A DNA stretch of 64,000 bases, from the NCBI RefSeq assembly GCF_002237655.1, contig NZ_NOKT01000028.1, positions 1 to 64,000 of the forward strand. The letters run 5' to 3'. Source of the stretch: Streptomyces sp. XY006 (GTDB taxonomy: Bacteria; Actinomycetota; Actinomycetes; Streptomycetales; Streptomycetaceae). The number at the start of each line of letters is the position of its first letter. Positions within the stretch are counted from its first letter, which is position 1. Shown in pieces: positions 9,361 to 16,752 of the stretch. The notes below the pieces were generated by a model. The model worked only from the letters and a program-made list of their open reading frames with translations. It was not told the DNA's origin and ran no database searches. A program made the translations under genes and the position numbers.

Positions 9361-9473
9361 CCGGAGTGGACCGGGGCGGGCCCGAGGGAACCGGGGTGGA
9401 CCGGGTCGGACCCGAGGGGACCGGGGTGGACCGGGTCGGACCCGAGGGGACCGGGGTGGACCGGGTCGGACCG
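9361..9473. repeat. 30-bp tandem repeat array between TetR and exporter genes
   Basis: About 3.8 direct units of 30 bp start at 9361, 9391, 9421 and 9451. The second and third are identical; the first is diverged and the fourth is cut short. The unit begins CCGGGGTGGACCGGGTCGGA. The array fills the gap between the stop of the MFS gene (9489) and the start of the TetR gene (9342), so it lies in the putative mRNA linking them. Confidence 0.9.
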
Positions 9474-9488
9474 ATTCTCGCAGCAGGT

Positions 9489-11090
9489 CTAGGACCGGGC
9501 GTCCGACAACTCCCGCTCCTCCCGGCCGGGCTGAGCGGCCGGCTGCCTGCCCGGCAGGAACAGTGCCACGACGACCGCGCCCACCAGCGCGACGCCCGCG
9601 CCCCACAGGGCGGTGACGTGCATGGCGTGCAGGAACGCGTCGTGAGCCGGGGCGATCAGGGCCTCGCCCCGCGGGCCCAGCTTCGCCGCGACGCCCAGGG
9701 TCGCCTCGATGGACTCGCCCGCGGTGTGCCGCAGGCCGGGCGGCAGGGCCCCGAGCCTGTCCTCGATGCCCGTGCGGTACGCCGTCGACAGGACCGAACC
9801 GAGGACGGCGATGCCGAGGGCGCCGCCGACCTGCCGGAAGGTGTTGCTGAGCGCGGAGGCCGAGCCGGCCTTCTCGCGGGGCAGGGCCTGCATGATGACG
9901 ACGCTGACCGGCGTCATGATGTGCGCCATGCCGGTGCCCATCAGGAAGAAGACGACCTCCAGGATCCAGATCGGGGTGTCGGCGTCCAGGGTGGCGAAGG
10001 CGGCCAGCATGGCGGCGATGACCAGCAGACCCGCGGTCGTGGTGGCCCTGTTGCCGAACCGGTCGACCAGCAGCCGGGCCCGCGGCGCGAAGATCATCTG
10101 GGCGGCGGCCAGCGGCAGCATCAGCAGGCCGGTCTCCAGCGGCGAGTACCCGCGCACGCTCTGCGTGTAGAAGACGGAGAAGAACGTCACGCCCATCAGG
10201 GCGAAGAACACCAGCGCGATGGCGGCGATGGCGGCCGAGAAGACCTTGTTCTTGAAGTACGTGACGTCGATGGACGGATGGGCGCTGCGCTTCTCGAACA
10301 CCACGAAGGCGACGAGCACGGCGAGACCGGCCCCGATGGTCGCCAGCACGGTCGCGTCCGTGAAGTCGGCGAGCTGGCCGCCCTTGATGATGCCGTAGAC
10401 GAGCAGCACCAGGCCGACGACCGACAGCACCACGCCGACCGGGTCGAGCCGGCCCGGCCTCGGGTCGCGGGAGTCGGGGACCAGCCACAGCATCAGGCCG
10501 AGGGCGAGCAGCACGATCGGCACGTTGATGAGGAAGACCGAGCCCCACCAGAAGTGGTCGAGCAGCACGCCGCCGGTGATCGGGCCGATGGCGATGGCGA
10601 GGCCGACGCCGCCCGCCCAGATGCCGATGGCCTTGGGCTGCTCCTCGCGCTCGAAGACGTTCATGAGGACGGCGAGGGTGGCCGGCATCACGAACGCGGC
10701 GCCCAGGCCCATCACCGCGCGGAAGGTGATCAGCTCACCCGGCGAACCCGAGAACGCGGCGAAGGCCGAGCCGACGCCGAACACGGCCAGCCCGCCGAGC
10801 AGCACCTTCTTGCGGCCCAGCCGGTCGCCGAGGAGGCCGGCGGTGAACAGCAGCCCCGCGAAGACCAGGGTGTAGGCGTTGATCGCCCACTCCAGCTCGC
10901 TCTGCGTGGCGCCCAGGCCGGTCGGGGCGGGGGTGGAGATCGTCTTGATGGCGACGTTCAGGATCGAGTTGTCCAGGACGACGATCAGCAGGCTCAGCAT
11001 CAGCACGCCGAGGATCGCCCAGCGGCGCCGGTGCACCGCTTCCGGTATGCGGCGGCCGGTGGGGGCGGCGCCGTCGGCAGGTGTGGTCAT
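9489..11090 (-). CDS. MFS transporter, DHA2 (14-TMS) drug exporter family
   Basis: This 533-aa protein has about 14 hydrophobic helices and the DHA2 family marks: LDNSILNVAI in helix 1, GDRLGRKKVLL in loop 2-3 and the helix-5 region IGPITGGVLL. Such EmrB/QacA-like proteins export hydrophobic drugs using the proton gradient. ATG 11090 begins the conserved N-terminus. A near-perfect 29-bp palindrome 20 bp upstream and a downstream TetR gene give a self-contained, drug-inducible efflux cassette. The substrate is unknown. Confidence 0.92.
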   Translation of the reverse strand: MTTPADGAAPTGRRIPEAVHRRRWAILGVLMLSLLIVVLDNSILNVAIKTISTPAPTGLGATQSELEWAINAYTLVFAGLLFTAGLLGDRLGRKKVLLGGLAVFGVGSAFAAFSGSPGELITFRAVMGLGAAFVMPATLAVLMNVFEREEQPKAIGIWAGGVGLAIAIGPITGGVLLDHFWWGSVFLINVPIVLLALGLMLWLVPDSRDPRPGRLDPVGVVLSVVGLVLLVYGIIKGGQLADFTDATVLATIGAGLAVLVAFVVFEKRSAHPSIDVTYFKNKVFSAAIAAIALVFFALMGVTFFSVFYTQSVRGYSPLETGLLMLPLAAAQMIFAPRARLLVDRFGNRATTTAGLLVIAAMLAAFATLDADTPIWILEVVFFLMGTGMAHIMTPVSVVIMQALPREKAGSASALSNTFRQVGGALGIAVLGSVLSTAYRTGIEDRLGALPPGLRHTAGESIEATLGVAAKLGPRGEALIAPAHDAFLHAMHVTALWGAGVALVGAVVVALFLPGRQPAAQPGREERELSDARS

Positions 11091-11109
11091 GCCGTCGAGC
11101 CTAGGCGCA

Positions 11110-11138
11110 TTCCGATACGAGACCGTCTCGTATTGGAA
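11110..11138. promoter_or_regulatory. Palindromic TetR-type operator in front of the DHA2 exporter
   Basis: Two 14-nt arms (11110-11123 and 11125-11138) around a central C match with one mismatch. The inner 19 bp, ATACGAGACCGTCTCGTAT, is a perfect palindrome. The site starts 20 bp upstream of the exporter ATG, the expected place for autorepression by the TetR protein encoded at 8704-9342. The downstream ACTCTTACC-type AT-rich stretch may belong to the promoter. Confidence 0.8.
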
Positions 11139-11296
11139 TACTCTTACCGAGCTCTTAAGGGCGCCGTGCCGGGGTTCCCCGCCCGGGGCGGAACTCACAG
11201 GGGCTCCCCTAGCCCTCGATGGCACGAGGTGCCACCATGGACGTGGTCCGGGGACGCCGTCAGGGCGCCTCGAGATGACGTGTTAGGAGCCGTGCC

Positions 11297-12169
11297 ATGA
11301 CGCAGCTTCCGGCTGCCCAGACTGCTCGCAAGCCCTCCGACGGCGGCAAGACGCTGTACGGGGGCAAGGGGACCCGTCGCATCACCGTGCGCGACCTCGC
11401 CGCCGCCAAGGAGCGCGGCGAGAAGTGGCCCATGCTCACCGCCTACGACGCGATGACCGCGTCCGTCTTCGACGAGGCCGGCATCCCGGTCATGCTCGTC
11501 GGCGACTCGGCGGGCAACTGCCACCTGGGGTACGAGACCACCGTGCCCGTGACCCTCGACGAGATGACCATGCTGTCGGCGGCGGTCGTACGGGGCACCT
11601 CGCGCGCCCTGATCGTCGGCGACCTGCCCTTCGGCTCCTACCAGGAGGGTCCGGTGCAGGCGCTGCGCTCGGCGACCCGGCTGGTGAAGGAGGCCGGTGT
11701 GCAGGCCGTGAAGCTGGAAGGGGGCGAGCGGTCGCACGAGCAGATCCGGCTGCTCGTCGAGTCCGGCATCCCGGTCATGGCCCACATCGGGCTGACCCCG
11801 CAGTCCGTCAACGCGATGGGCTACCGCGTGCAGGGCCGGGGCGAGGAGGCGGCCCAGCAGCTGCTGCGGGACGCCAAGGCCGTCCAGGACGCGGGCGCGT
11901 TCGCCGTGGTCCTGGAGCTGGTGCCGGCGGAGCTCGCGGCCGAGGTGACGCGGGTGCTGCACATCCCGACCGTGGGGATCGGGGCGGGCCCGGAGACGGA
12001 CGCGCAGGTGCTGGTGTGGACCGACATGCTGGGTCTGACCGGCGGGCGCGTGCCGAAGTTCGTGAAGCAGTACGCGAACCTGCGTGAGGTCATGGGGAAC
12101 GCGGCGAAAGCCTTCGCCGAGGAGGTGGTCGGCGGAACGTTCCCGCAGGAGGAGCACTCCGTCCACTGA
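11297..12169 (+). CDS. panB: 3-methyl-2-oxobutanoate hydroxymethyltransferase (PanB)
   Basis: This 290-aa enzyme transfers a hydroxymethyl group from methylenetetrahydrofolate to 2-oxoisovalerate, giving ketopantoate, the first step of pantothenate and CoA synthesis in the cytoplasm. PanB motifs are clear: LTAYDAMTASVFDEAGI, the Mg-binding VGDSAGN, GDLPFGSY, VKLEGG and HIGLTPQS. The length is close to the 260-280 aa typical of the family, plus a short N-terminal extension ending at RRITVRDL, common in actinomycetes. TAGGAG precedes ATG 11297. The gene stands alone and ends at a strong hairpin. Confidence 0.97.
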   Translation: MTQLPAAQTARKPSDGGKTLYGGKGTRRITVRDLAAAKERGEKWPMLTAYDAMTASVFDEAGIPVMLVGDSAGNCHLGYETTVPVTLDEMTMLSAAVVRGTSRALIVGDLPFGSYQEGPVQALRSATRLVKEAGVQAVKLEGGERSHEQIRLLVESGIPVMAHIGLTPQSVNAMGYRVQGRGEEAAQQLLRDAKAVQDAGAFAVVLELVPAELAAEVTRVLHIPTVGIGAGPETDAQVLVWTDMLGLTGGRVPKFVKQYANLREVMGNAAKAFAEEVVGGTFPQEEHSVH

Positions 12170-12186
12170 GCCACTGCGGTACCACA

Positions 12187-12220
12187 CAGCCCCGCCGATC
12201 GTCCCCCGTCGGCGGGGCTG
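12187..12220 (+). terminator. Hairpin terminator after panB
   Basis: CAGCCCCGCCGA at 12187-12198 pairs perfectly with 12209-12220 (12 bp, 10-nt loop). It lies 17 bp after the panB stop and is followed by TTCC. It may serve the converging VOC gene as well. Confidence 0.85.
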
Positions 12221-12272
12221 TTCCGTCCTCCGGCGCCCGGCGTCCGGCGTCCGGCGTCCGGGGCCCGGGGGG

Positions 12273-12665
12273 CTACTCCGGCTGCGTCGCGATCTGGATC
12301 AGGTTGCCGCAGGTGTCGTCGAAGACGGCCGTGGTGACGGGGCCCGTCTCCAGGGGCTCCTGGGTGAAGCGGACGCCGAGGGCCCGCAGGCGTTCGTACT
12401 CCGCGTGCACGTCGCTGACGGCGAACTGGATCAGCGGGATGCCGTCGGCGACCAGGGCGTCGCGGTAGGGCTTGACGGCCGGGTGGCCGGCGGGCTCCAG
12501 CAGCAGTTCCGTGCCGCCCGGCTCCTCCGGGGAGACCACGGTCAGCCACCGGTCCTGCTCGCCGACCGGGACGTCGTGCTTCTTCACGAAGCCGAGGATC
12601 TCGGTGTAGAAGTGCAGGGCCTTGGCCTGGTCGTCGACGAAGACGCTGGTCAGGTGGATCCTCAT
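12273..12665 (-). CDS. VOC (glyoxalase/bleomycin resistance-like) family protein
   Basis: This 130-aa protein shows the two beta-alpha-beta-beta-beta units of the vicinal oxygen chelate fold: MRIHLTSVFVDDQAKALHFY at the N-terminus, a GGTELLLEP strand, then VSDVHAEYERL and a terminal DTCGNLIQIATQ strand. VOC proteins act as metal-dependent isomerases, dioxygenases or drug-binding proteins; no specific activity is evident. Its ATG overlaps the stop of the upstream ArsR-like fragment by 4 nt, so the pair was an operon in which the ArsR protein probably controlled the VOC gene. Confidence 0.85.
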   Translation of the reverse strand: MRIHLTSVFVDDQAKALHFYTEILGFVKKHDVPVGEQDRWLTVVSPEEPGGTELLLEPAGHPAVKPYRDALVADGIPLIQFAVSDVHAEYERLRALGVRFTQEPLETGPVTTAVFDDTCGNLIQIATQPE

Positions 12666-12874
12666 GGGGTGCTCTCTTCCGGTCGGGCGGCGGGCGCCGG
12701 CCAGCGCTCGGTGATGTGCCGCAGCGGGGCCGTGTTCAGGTCGTGGAACGTGTAGCGGCCCTCCCGCCGGGTCTCGACGAGCCCGGCGGCCTCCAGCACC
12801 GCGAGGTGCTGGGAGACCGCCTGGCGCGAGATGCCGAGCCGGTGCTTCGTCGGCCACCACCCCAGGATGGGCAA
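12662..12874 (-). pseudogene. N-terminally truncated ArsR-type regulator
   Basis: Only about 70 codons remain. They encode the recognition half of an ArsR winged helix (KHRLGISRQAVSQHLAVLEA, then the wing EGRYTFHDLNTAPL). Full relatives begin about 35 residues earlier with an ALADPTRR-type helix that is absent here. Just 38 bp separate the frame from the nadE stop, so the missing part is not merely out of frame. The reading frame is intact to its stop, which overlaps the VOC start. It could still be expressed as a short DNA-binding fragment from ATG 12874, but deletion of the first half is the simpler reading. Confidence 0.6.
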
Positions 12875-12887
12875 GTGGCGACTTGCC
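12870..12887. promoter_or_regulatory. Palindrome at the ArsR-VOC start region, likely operator
   Basis: GGCAAGT and ACTTGCC form a perfect 7-bp inverted repeat around GGCG. It straddles the first possible start codon of the truncated ArsR frame and lies just downstream of the nadE stop on the same strand. ArsR-family repressors bind this kind of short inverted repeat in their own promoter. Confidence 0.55.
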
Positions 12888-12911
12888 TATCAAGCTCCCC
12901 GCCTCGGCGCG

Positions 12912-14666
12912 TCAGACCGACTCGCGCCACCCGTTCGTGATCGGCAGGCGCCGGTCCTTGCCGAAGCCCTTCGCCGAGATCTTCGTCCCCGGCGGGTACT
13001 GCCGCCGCTTGTACTCGGCCGTGTCGACCATGCGCAGGGTCTTCACGACCAGCTCGCGGTCGAAGCCGGCCGCGACGATCTCGTCCGCGCCGCGGTCCCG
13101 GTCGACGTACAGCTCCAGGATCGCGTCGAGCACCGGGTAGTCGGGCAGCGAGTCCGTGTCCACCTGGCCCGGGCGCAGTTCCGCGCTCGGCGGCTTGGTG
13201 ATCGAGTTCTCCGGGATCGGCGGGGTCTGGCCGCGCTCCCGGGCCGCCCGGTTGCGCCACTCCGCGAGCCGGAAGACCGACGTCTTGTACACGTCCTTGA
13301 TGGGGCCGTACGCGCCGACGGAGTCGCCGTAGAGCGTGGAGTAGCCGACCGCGAGCTCCGACTTGTTGCCGGGGGCCAGGACGATGTGGCCCTCCTGGTT
13401 GGAGACGGCCATCAGCAGCGTGCCGCGCAGGCGCGACTGGAGGTTCTCCTCCGCCAGGCCCGTCAGGCCCAGCGAGCCCATGTAGGCGTCGAACATCGGC
13501 TCGATGGGGACCGTGCGGTAGTTGAGGCCCGTGCGGCGGGCCAGCTCGGCCGCGTCGTCCTTGGAGTGGTCCGAGGAGTACTTCGACGGCATCGACACGC
13601 CGTACACGTTCTCCGCGCCCACCGCGTCGCAGGCGATCGCCGCGACCAGGGACGAGTCGATGCCGCCCGACAGGCCGATCAGCACGGACCGGAAGCCGTT
13701 CTTCGCGACGTACGCCCGCAGGCCCACGACCAGCGCCGAGTAGACCTCCTCGTCGTCGTCGAGACGGTCCGCGTAGCCGCCCGTCAGCTCCGGCTCGTAG
13801 GCCGGCAGCGGCTCCTCGGAGAGCACCACCCGGTCGATGCGCAGGCCGTCGTCGACCACGCCCGTCGGGGCGTCCACGGCCGCCGCCGGCAGGTCCAGGT
13901 CCAGCACCACGCAGCCCTCTGAGAACTGCGGGGCCCGCGCCACGACCTCGCCGTCCTTGTCGACCACGATCGAGTCGCCGTCGAAGACCAGCTCGTCCTG
14001 GCCGCCGATCATGGCCAGGTACGCCGTCGTGCACCCGGCCTCCTGGGCCCGCTTGCGCACCAGCTCCAGGCGCGTGTCGTCCTTGTTGCGCTCGTAGGGG
14101 GAGGCGTTGATCGAGACCAGCAGACCCGCCCCGGCCGAACGGGCGGCGGGGACGCGGCCGCCGTCCTGCCAGAGGTCCTCGCAGATGGCCAGGGCGACGT
14201 CGACCCCGTGCACCCGCAGCACCGGCATGCTGTCGCCGGGCACGAAGTAGCGGAACTCGTCGAAGACGCCGTAGTTCGGCAGGTGGTGCTTGGCGTAGGT
14301 CAGGACCACCTCGCCGCCGTACAGCACCGCCCCCGCGTTCTGCGGGGCGCCGGCCGGCTGGCCGTACTTCGGCTGGGCGGTCTCGCTGCGGTCGAGGTAG
14401 CCGACGATCACCGGCAGCCGGCCGAAGCCCTCGTCGGCCAGCCGGGCCGCCAGCGCGCGCAGCGCCGCCCGGGAGGCCTCCACGAAGGACGACCTGAGGG
14501 CCAGGTCCTCGACGGGATACCCGGTCAACGCCATCTCCGGGAACGCCACGAGATGCGCTCCCTGCTCGGCGGAGTGCCGGGTCCAGCGGACGATCGACTC
14601 GGCGTTCCCGGCGAGGTCGCCGACGCTCGAGTCGATCTGGTTCAGGGCGAGACGTAGTTGAGGCAC
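12912..14666 (-). CDS. nadE: Glutamine-dependent NAD+ synthetase (NadE)
   Basis: This 584-aa enzyme amidates nicotinic acid adenine dinucleotide to NAD+ using ATP and glutamine. The N-terminal nitrilase-type amidase (residues ~1-270) shows the Glu-Lys-Cys triad in FPEMALTGYP, AKHHLPNYG and AICEDLW. The C-terminal synthetase shows the pyrophosphatase P-loop LSGGIDSSL, followed by VSMPSKYSS and the NKSELAVGY motif. GTG 14666 was chosen because it directly precedes the first amidase strand (LRLALNQI); the longer frame to 14771 has a non-homologous leader. The length is typical of the bacterial bidomain form. Confidence 0.96.
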   Translation of the reverse strand: MPQLRLALNQIDSSVGDLAGNAESIVRWTRHSAEQGAHLVAFPEMALTGYPVEDLALRSSFVEASRAALRALAARLADEGFGRLPVIVGYLDRSETAQPKYGQPAGAPQNAGAVLYGGEVVLTYAKHHLPNYGVFDEFRYFVPGDSMPVLRVHGVDVALAICEDLWQDGGRVPAARSAGAGLLVSINASPYERNKDDTRLELVRKRAQEAGCTTAYLAMIGGQDELVFDGDSIVVDKDGEVVARAPQFSEGCVVLDLDLPAAAVDAPTGVVDDGLRIDRVVLSEEPLPAYEPELTGGYADRLDDDEEVYSALVVGLRAYVAKNGFRSVLIGLSGGIDSSLVAAIACDAVGAENVYGVSMPSKYSSDHSKDDAAELARRTGLNYRTVPIEPMFDAYMGSLGLTGLAEENLQSRLRGTLLMAVSNQEGHIVLAPGNKSELAVGYSTLYGDSVGAYGPIKDVYKTSVFRLAEWRNRAARERGQTPPIPENSITKPPSAELRPGQVDTDSLPDYPVLDAILELYVDRDRGADEIVAAGFDRELVVKTLRMVDTAEYKRRQYPPGTKISAKGFGKDRRLPITNGWRESV

Positions 14667-14823
14667 GAGGTCAGTGTAATCGTCAGAGCGACACAATGGG
14701 GTGGTGTGGTCCATCCCACACCACCCCTGTGGCCGTACGCCCGTCAGCGCCGGTGCGCGGCCGCCGGCCACGCCTTCACGGCGGCCACCTGCGAACCGTG
14801 CATGCCCGGGGGACCTCTGCGCC

Positions 14824-15444
14824 CTACGTGCGGGGCGCGGCGCCGCGGGCCTTGAGCAGGTCCGCCATGAGCCCGATCTCCGACTGCTGCGCGTCCACCA
14901 TGCCCCGCGCGAGCCGCTTCTCCACCCCGACCGCGCACTTCTCCACGCAGCCCTGGGCCATGTGGATGCCGCCCTTGTGGTGGTCCGTCATCAGCTGCAG
15001 GTAGAAGATCTCGGCCTGCTTCCCGCTGAGTTCGCCGAGCTTCTTCATCTCGGTGTTCGTGGCCATTCCCGGCATCAGCGCGCCGTCCTTGCCGGAGGCC
15101 ATGCCGCCCATGTCCATCCAGGTCATCGGCGGCTCGGAGGACACCTTGGGCAGGCCCCACAGGTCCAGCCAGCCGAGCATCATGCCGCGCTGGTTGGCCT
15201 GCGTCTGCGCGATGTCGTAGGCGAGGCGGCGCACCTCCTCGTCCTTCGTGCGGTCGCGCACGATGTACGACATCTCCACGGCCTGCTGGTGGTGCACCGC
15301 CATGTCGCGCGCGAAACCGGCGTCCGCGGACTCGGCGGAGGGGGTCGTGCTGCCGCCGTCGTCCCCGGCGACGGCGTAGGTGATCGCGCCGGCCGCGACG
15401 AGCGCCGTCACCGCGGCCCCGGCGACCAGACCGACGTGCCTCAC
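14824..15444 (-). CDS. DUF305 family secreted/membrane-anchored protein
   Basis: This 206-aa protein has an N-terminal hydrophobic helix (residues ~5-27) that is a signal anchor or signal peptide. A DUF305 four-helix domain follows, with the paired His/Met motifs MAVHHQQAVEM and MTDHHKGGIHMA. The family is ferritin-like and often found with metal, especially copper, handling genes, but its biochemical role is not established. GTG 15444 overlaps the TGA of the DUF3105 gene by 4 nt, so the two are translated as a coupled pair. Several Met-rich stretches (WMDMGGMASG) suit metal binding outside the cell. Confidence 0.88.
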   Translation of the reverse strand: MRHVGLVAGAAVTALVAAGAITYAVAGDDGGSTTPSAESADAGFARDMAVHHQQAVEMSYIVRDRTKDEEVRRLAYDIAQTQANQRGMMLGWLDLWGLPKVSSEPPMTWMDMGGMASGKDGALMPGMATNTEMKKLGELSGKQAEIFYLQLMTDHHKGGIHMAQGCVEKCAVGVEKRLARGMVDAQQSEIGLMADLLKARGAAPRT

Positions 15445-16106
15445 TGCGCCAGCCCGTTGGTGCAGGCGGCACCCGGCTCGGGGGTCTGCTCGCCCTGGAC
15501 GAACTTCTCGAAGAACTTGTCCACGTTCGGGTCGTCCGCGCCCGTCACGGTGCGCTGGTGACCCCACGCCGAGAGCATGATCGGGTCCTTCTGGTCGTCC
15601 ATCGGGCTCATCAGCGTGTACGGCGTCTTCTTCACCTTCGCCGCGAGCGCGTCGACGTCGGCCTTCTTCGCGGCGGCGTTGTACGTCACCCACACCGCGC
15701 CGTGCTCCAGCGAGTGCACGGCGTTGGTGTTGTCGATCTCCTTGGTGTAGACGTCGCCGTTGCAGTTCATCCACACCTGGTTGTGGTCGCCGCCGACCGG
15801 CGGCTCGGTCGCGTACTTCACGGCCTTGGCGACGTGGTTCCGGGAGAGCTTGCCCTCCCAGGTCTTCACGCCGTCCTTGCCGGTGACGAACCTGCCCTTG
15901 CCCGAGGAGTCGCTCGCCGCGGTGTCGCTGCCGTTGTCCGACTGGGACCGCACGAGCACGACACCGCCGGCGATCAGACCGCCGACGATCACGACGCTGG
16001 CCGCGATGGTGAGGATCCGGGCGCGGCGCTCACGGGCCTGCTCGGCACGCCGCATCTCCTCTATTCGCGCCTTGCGTGCCGTGTTGCTCTTCTTGGCGGA
16101 GCCCAT
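15441..16106 (-). CDS. DUF3105 family membrane-anchored protein
   Basis: This 221-aa protein starts with a basic, helical cytoplasmic segment (KKSNTARKARIEEMRRAEQA). One transmembrane helix (residues ~30-53) and an extracellular DUF3105 domain follow. Conserved features are PPVGGDHNQVW, NCNGDVY and HSLEHGAVWVTY, whose His and Cys residues suggest a metal or redox site. AAGGA precedes ATG 16106. It is the first gene of a two-gene operon with a DUF305 protein, an association that recurs in actinomycetes. The function is unknown. Confidence 0.88.
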   Translation of the reverse strand: MGSAKKSNTARKARIEEMRRAEQARERRARILTIAASVVIVGGLIAGGVVLVRSQSDNGSDTAASDSSGKGRFVTGKDGVKTWEGKLSRNHVAKAVKYATEPPVGGDHNQVWMNCNGDVYTKEIDNTNAVHSLEHGAVWVTYNAAAKKADVDALAAKVKKTPYTLMSPMDDQKDPIMLSAWGHQRTVTGADDPNVDKFFEKFVQGEQTPEPGAACTNGLAQ

Positions 16107-16293
16107 GAGGTGTCCTTCGCGGGAAAAGTGGGACGGTCGGGTGGCCTGATCGTAATGGGGGAGGCGGGGCCCCTCGTAGAGCGGCCGAGGGAAAGGGCCG
16201 AATCGATACGGCACCGACAGCTCCCCGACAGCTTCGGCCGGTACGGCCCCGGCTCGTTTGAACCGGCCACATCCCTGTATCTACGCTGCCCGC

Positions 16294-16752
16294 ATGCGGC
16301 TGCTGCGCTCCACCGACCTCGCCCTGCGGGTCCTGATGCGGCTCGCCGTCGTGGGCGAGTCGAGTCCGACGACCCGGGAGGTCGCGGACGGCATGGGCGT
16401 GCCGTACACCCACCTGGCGAAGGTCGTCGCCGAGCTCCAGCACCGGGGACTGCTGACGGCCCGCCGCGGCCGCGGCGGCGGACTCGCCCTCACCGAGGCC
16501 GGCCGCACGGCGTCGGTGGGCGCCGTGGTCCGCGCCTTCGAGGGCGAGGGCGACGTCGTCGACTGCGAGGGGCCGGTCCCCTGCCCGCTGAACTCCGCCT
16601 GCCGGCTGCGCGGCGCCCTGCGCCGGGCCCAGGAGGCGTTCTTCGCCTCCCTGGACCCGCTCACCGTGGCGGACATCGCCGCCGAGCCGACGGGGGCGCT
16701 GCTGCTCGGGATCTCGCGGCGCCCCGGGGACGGCGGCCCTCCTCAGCTCTGA
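16294..16752 (+). CDS. nsrR: Rrf2-family nitric oxide-sensing repressor, NsrR-like
   Basis: This 152-aa protein has an Rrf2 winged helix (LRSTDLALRVLMRLAV, then a recognition helix near YTHLAKVVAELQHRGLL) and a cysteine cluster, DCEGPVPCPLNSACRLR. The three cysteines match the NsrR iron-sulphur ligands. NsrR binds DNA with an intact [4Fe-4S] cluster and releases on nitrosylation by NO. It is convergent with hmp and the tails overlap by 10 bp. An NsrR-type palindrome precedes hmp, fitting direct repression. ATG 16294 begins the conserved MRLLRSTD. Confidence 0.9.
   Translation: MRLLRSTDLALRVLMRLAVVGESSPTTREVADGMGVPYTHLAKVVAELQHRGLLTARRGRGGGLALTEAGRTASVGAVVRAFEGEGDVVDCEGPVPCPLNSACRLRGALRRAQEAFFASLDPLTVADIAAEPTGALLLGISRRPGDGGPPQL

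Noticed and set aside
9361..9473. 30-bp repeats considered as a CRISPR array
   Set aside because: The units are directly adjacent with no unique spacers, and no cas genes are present.
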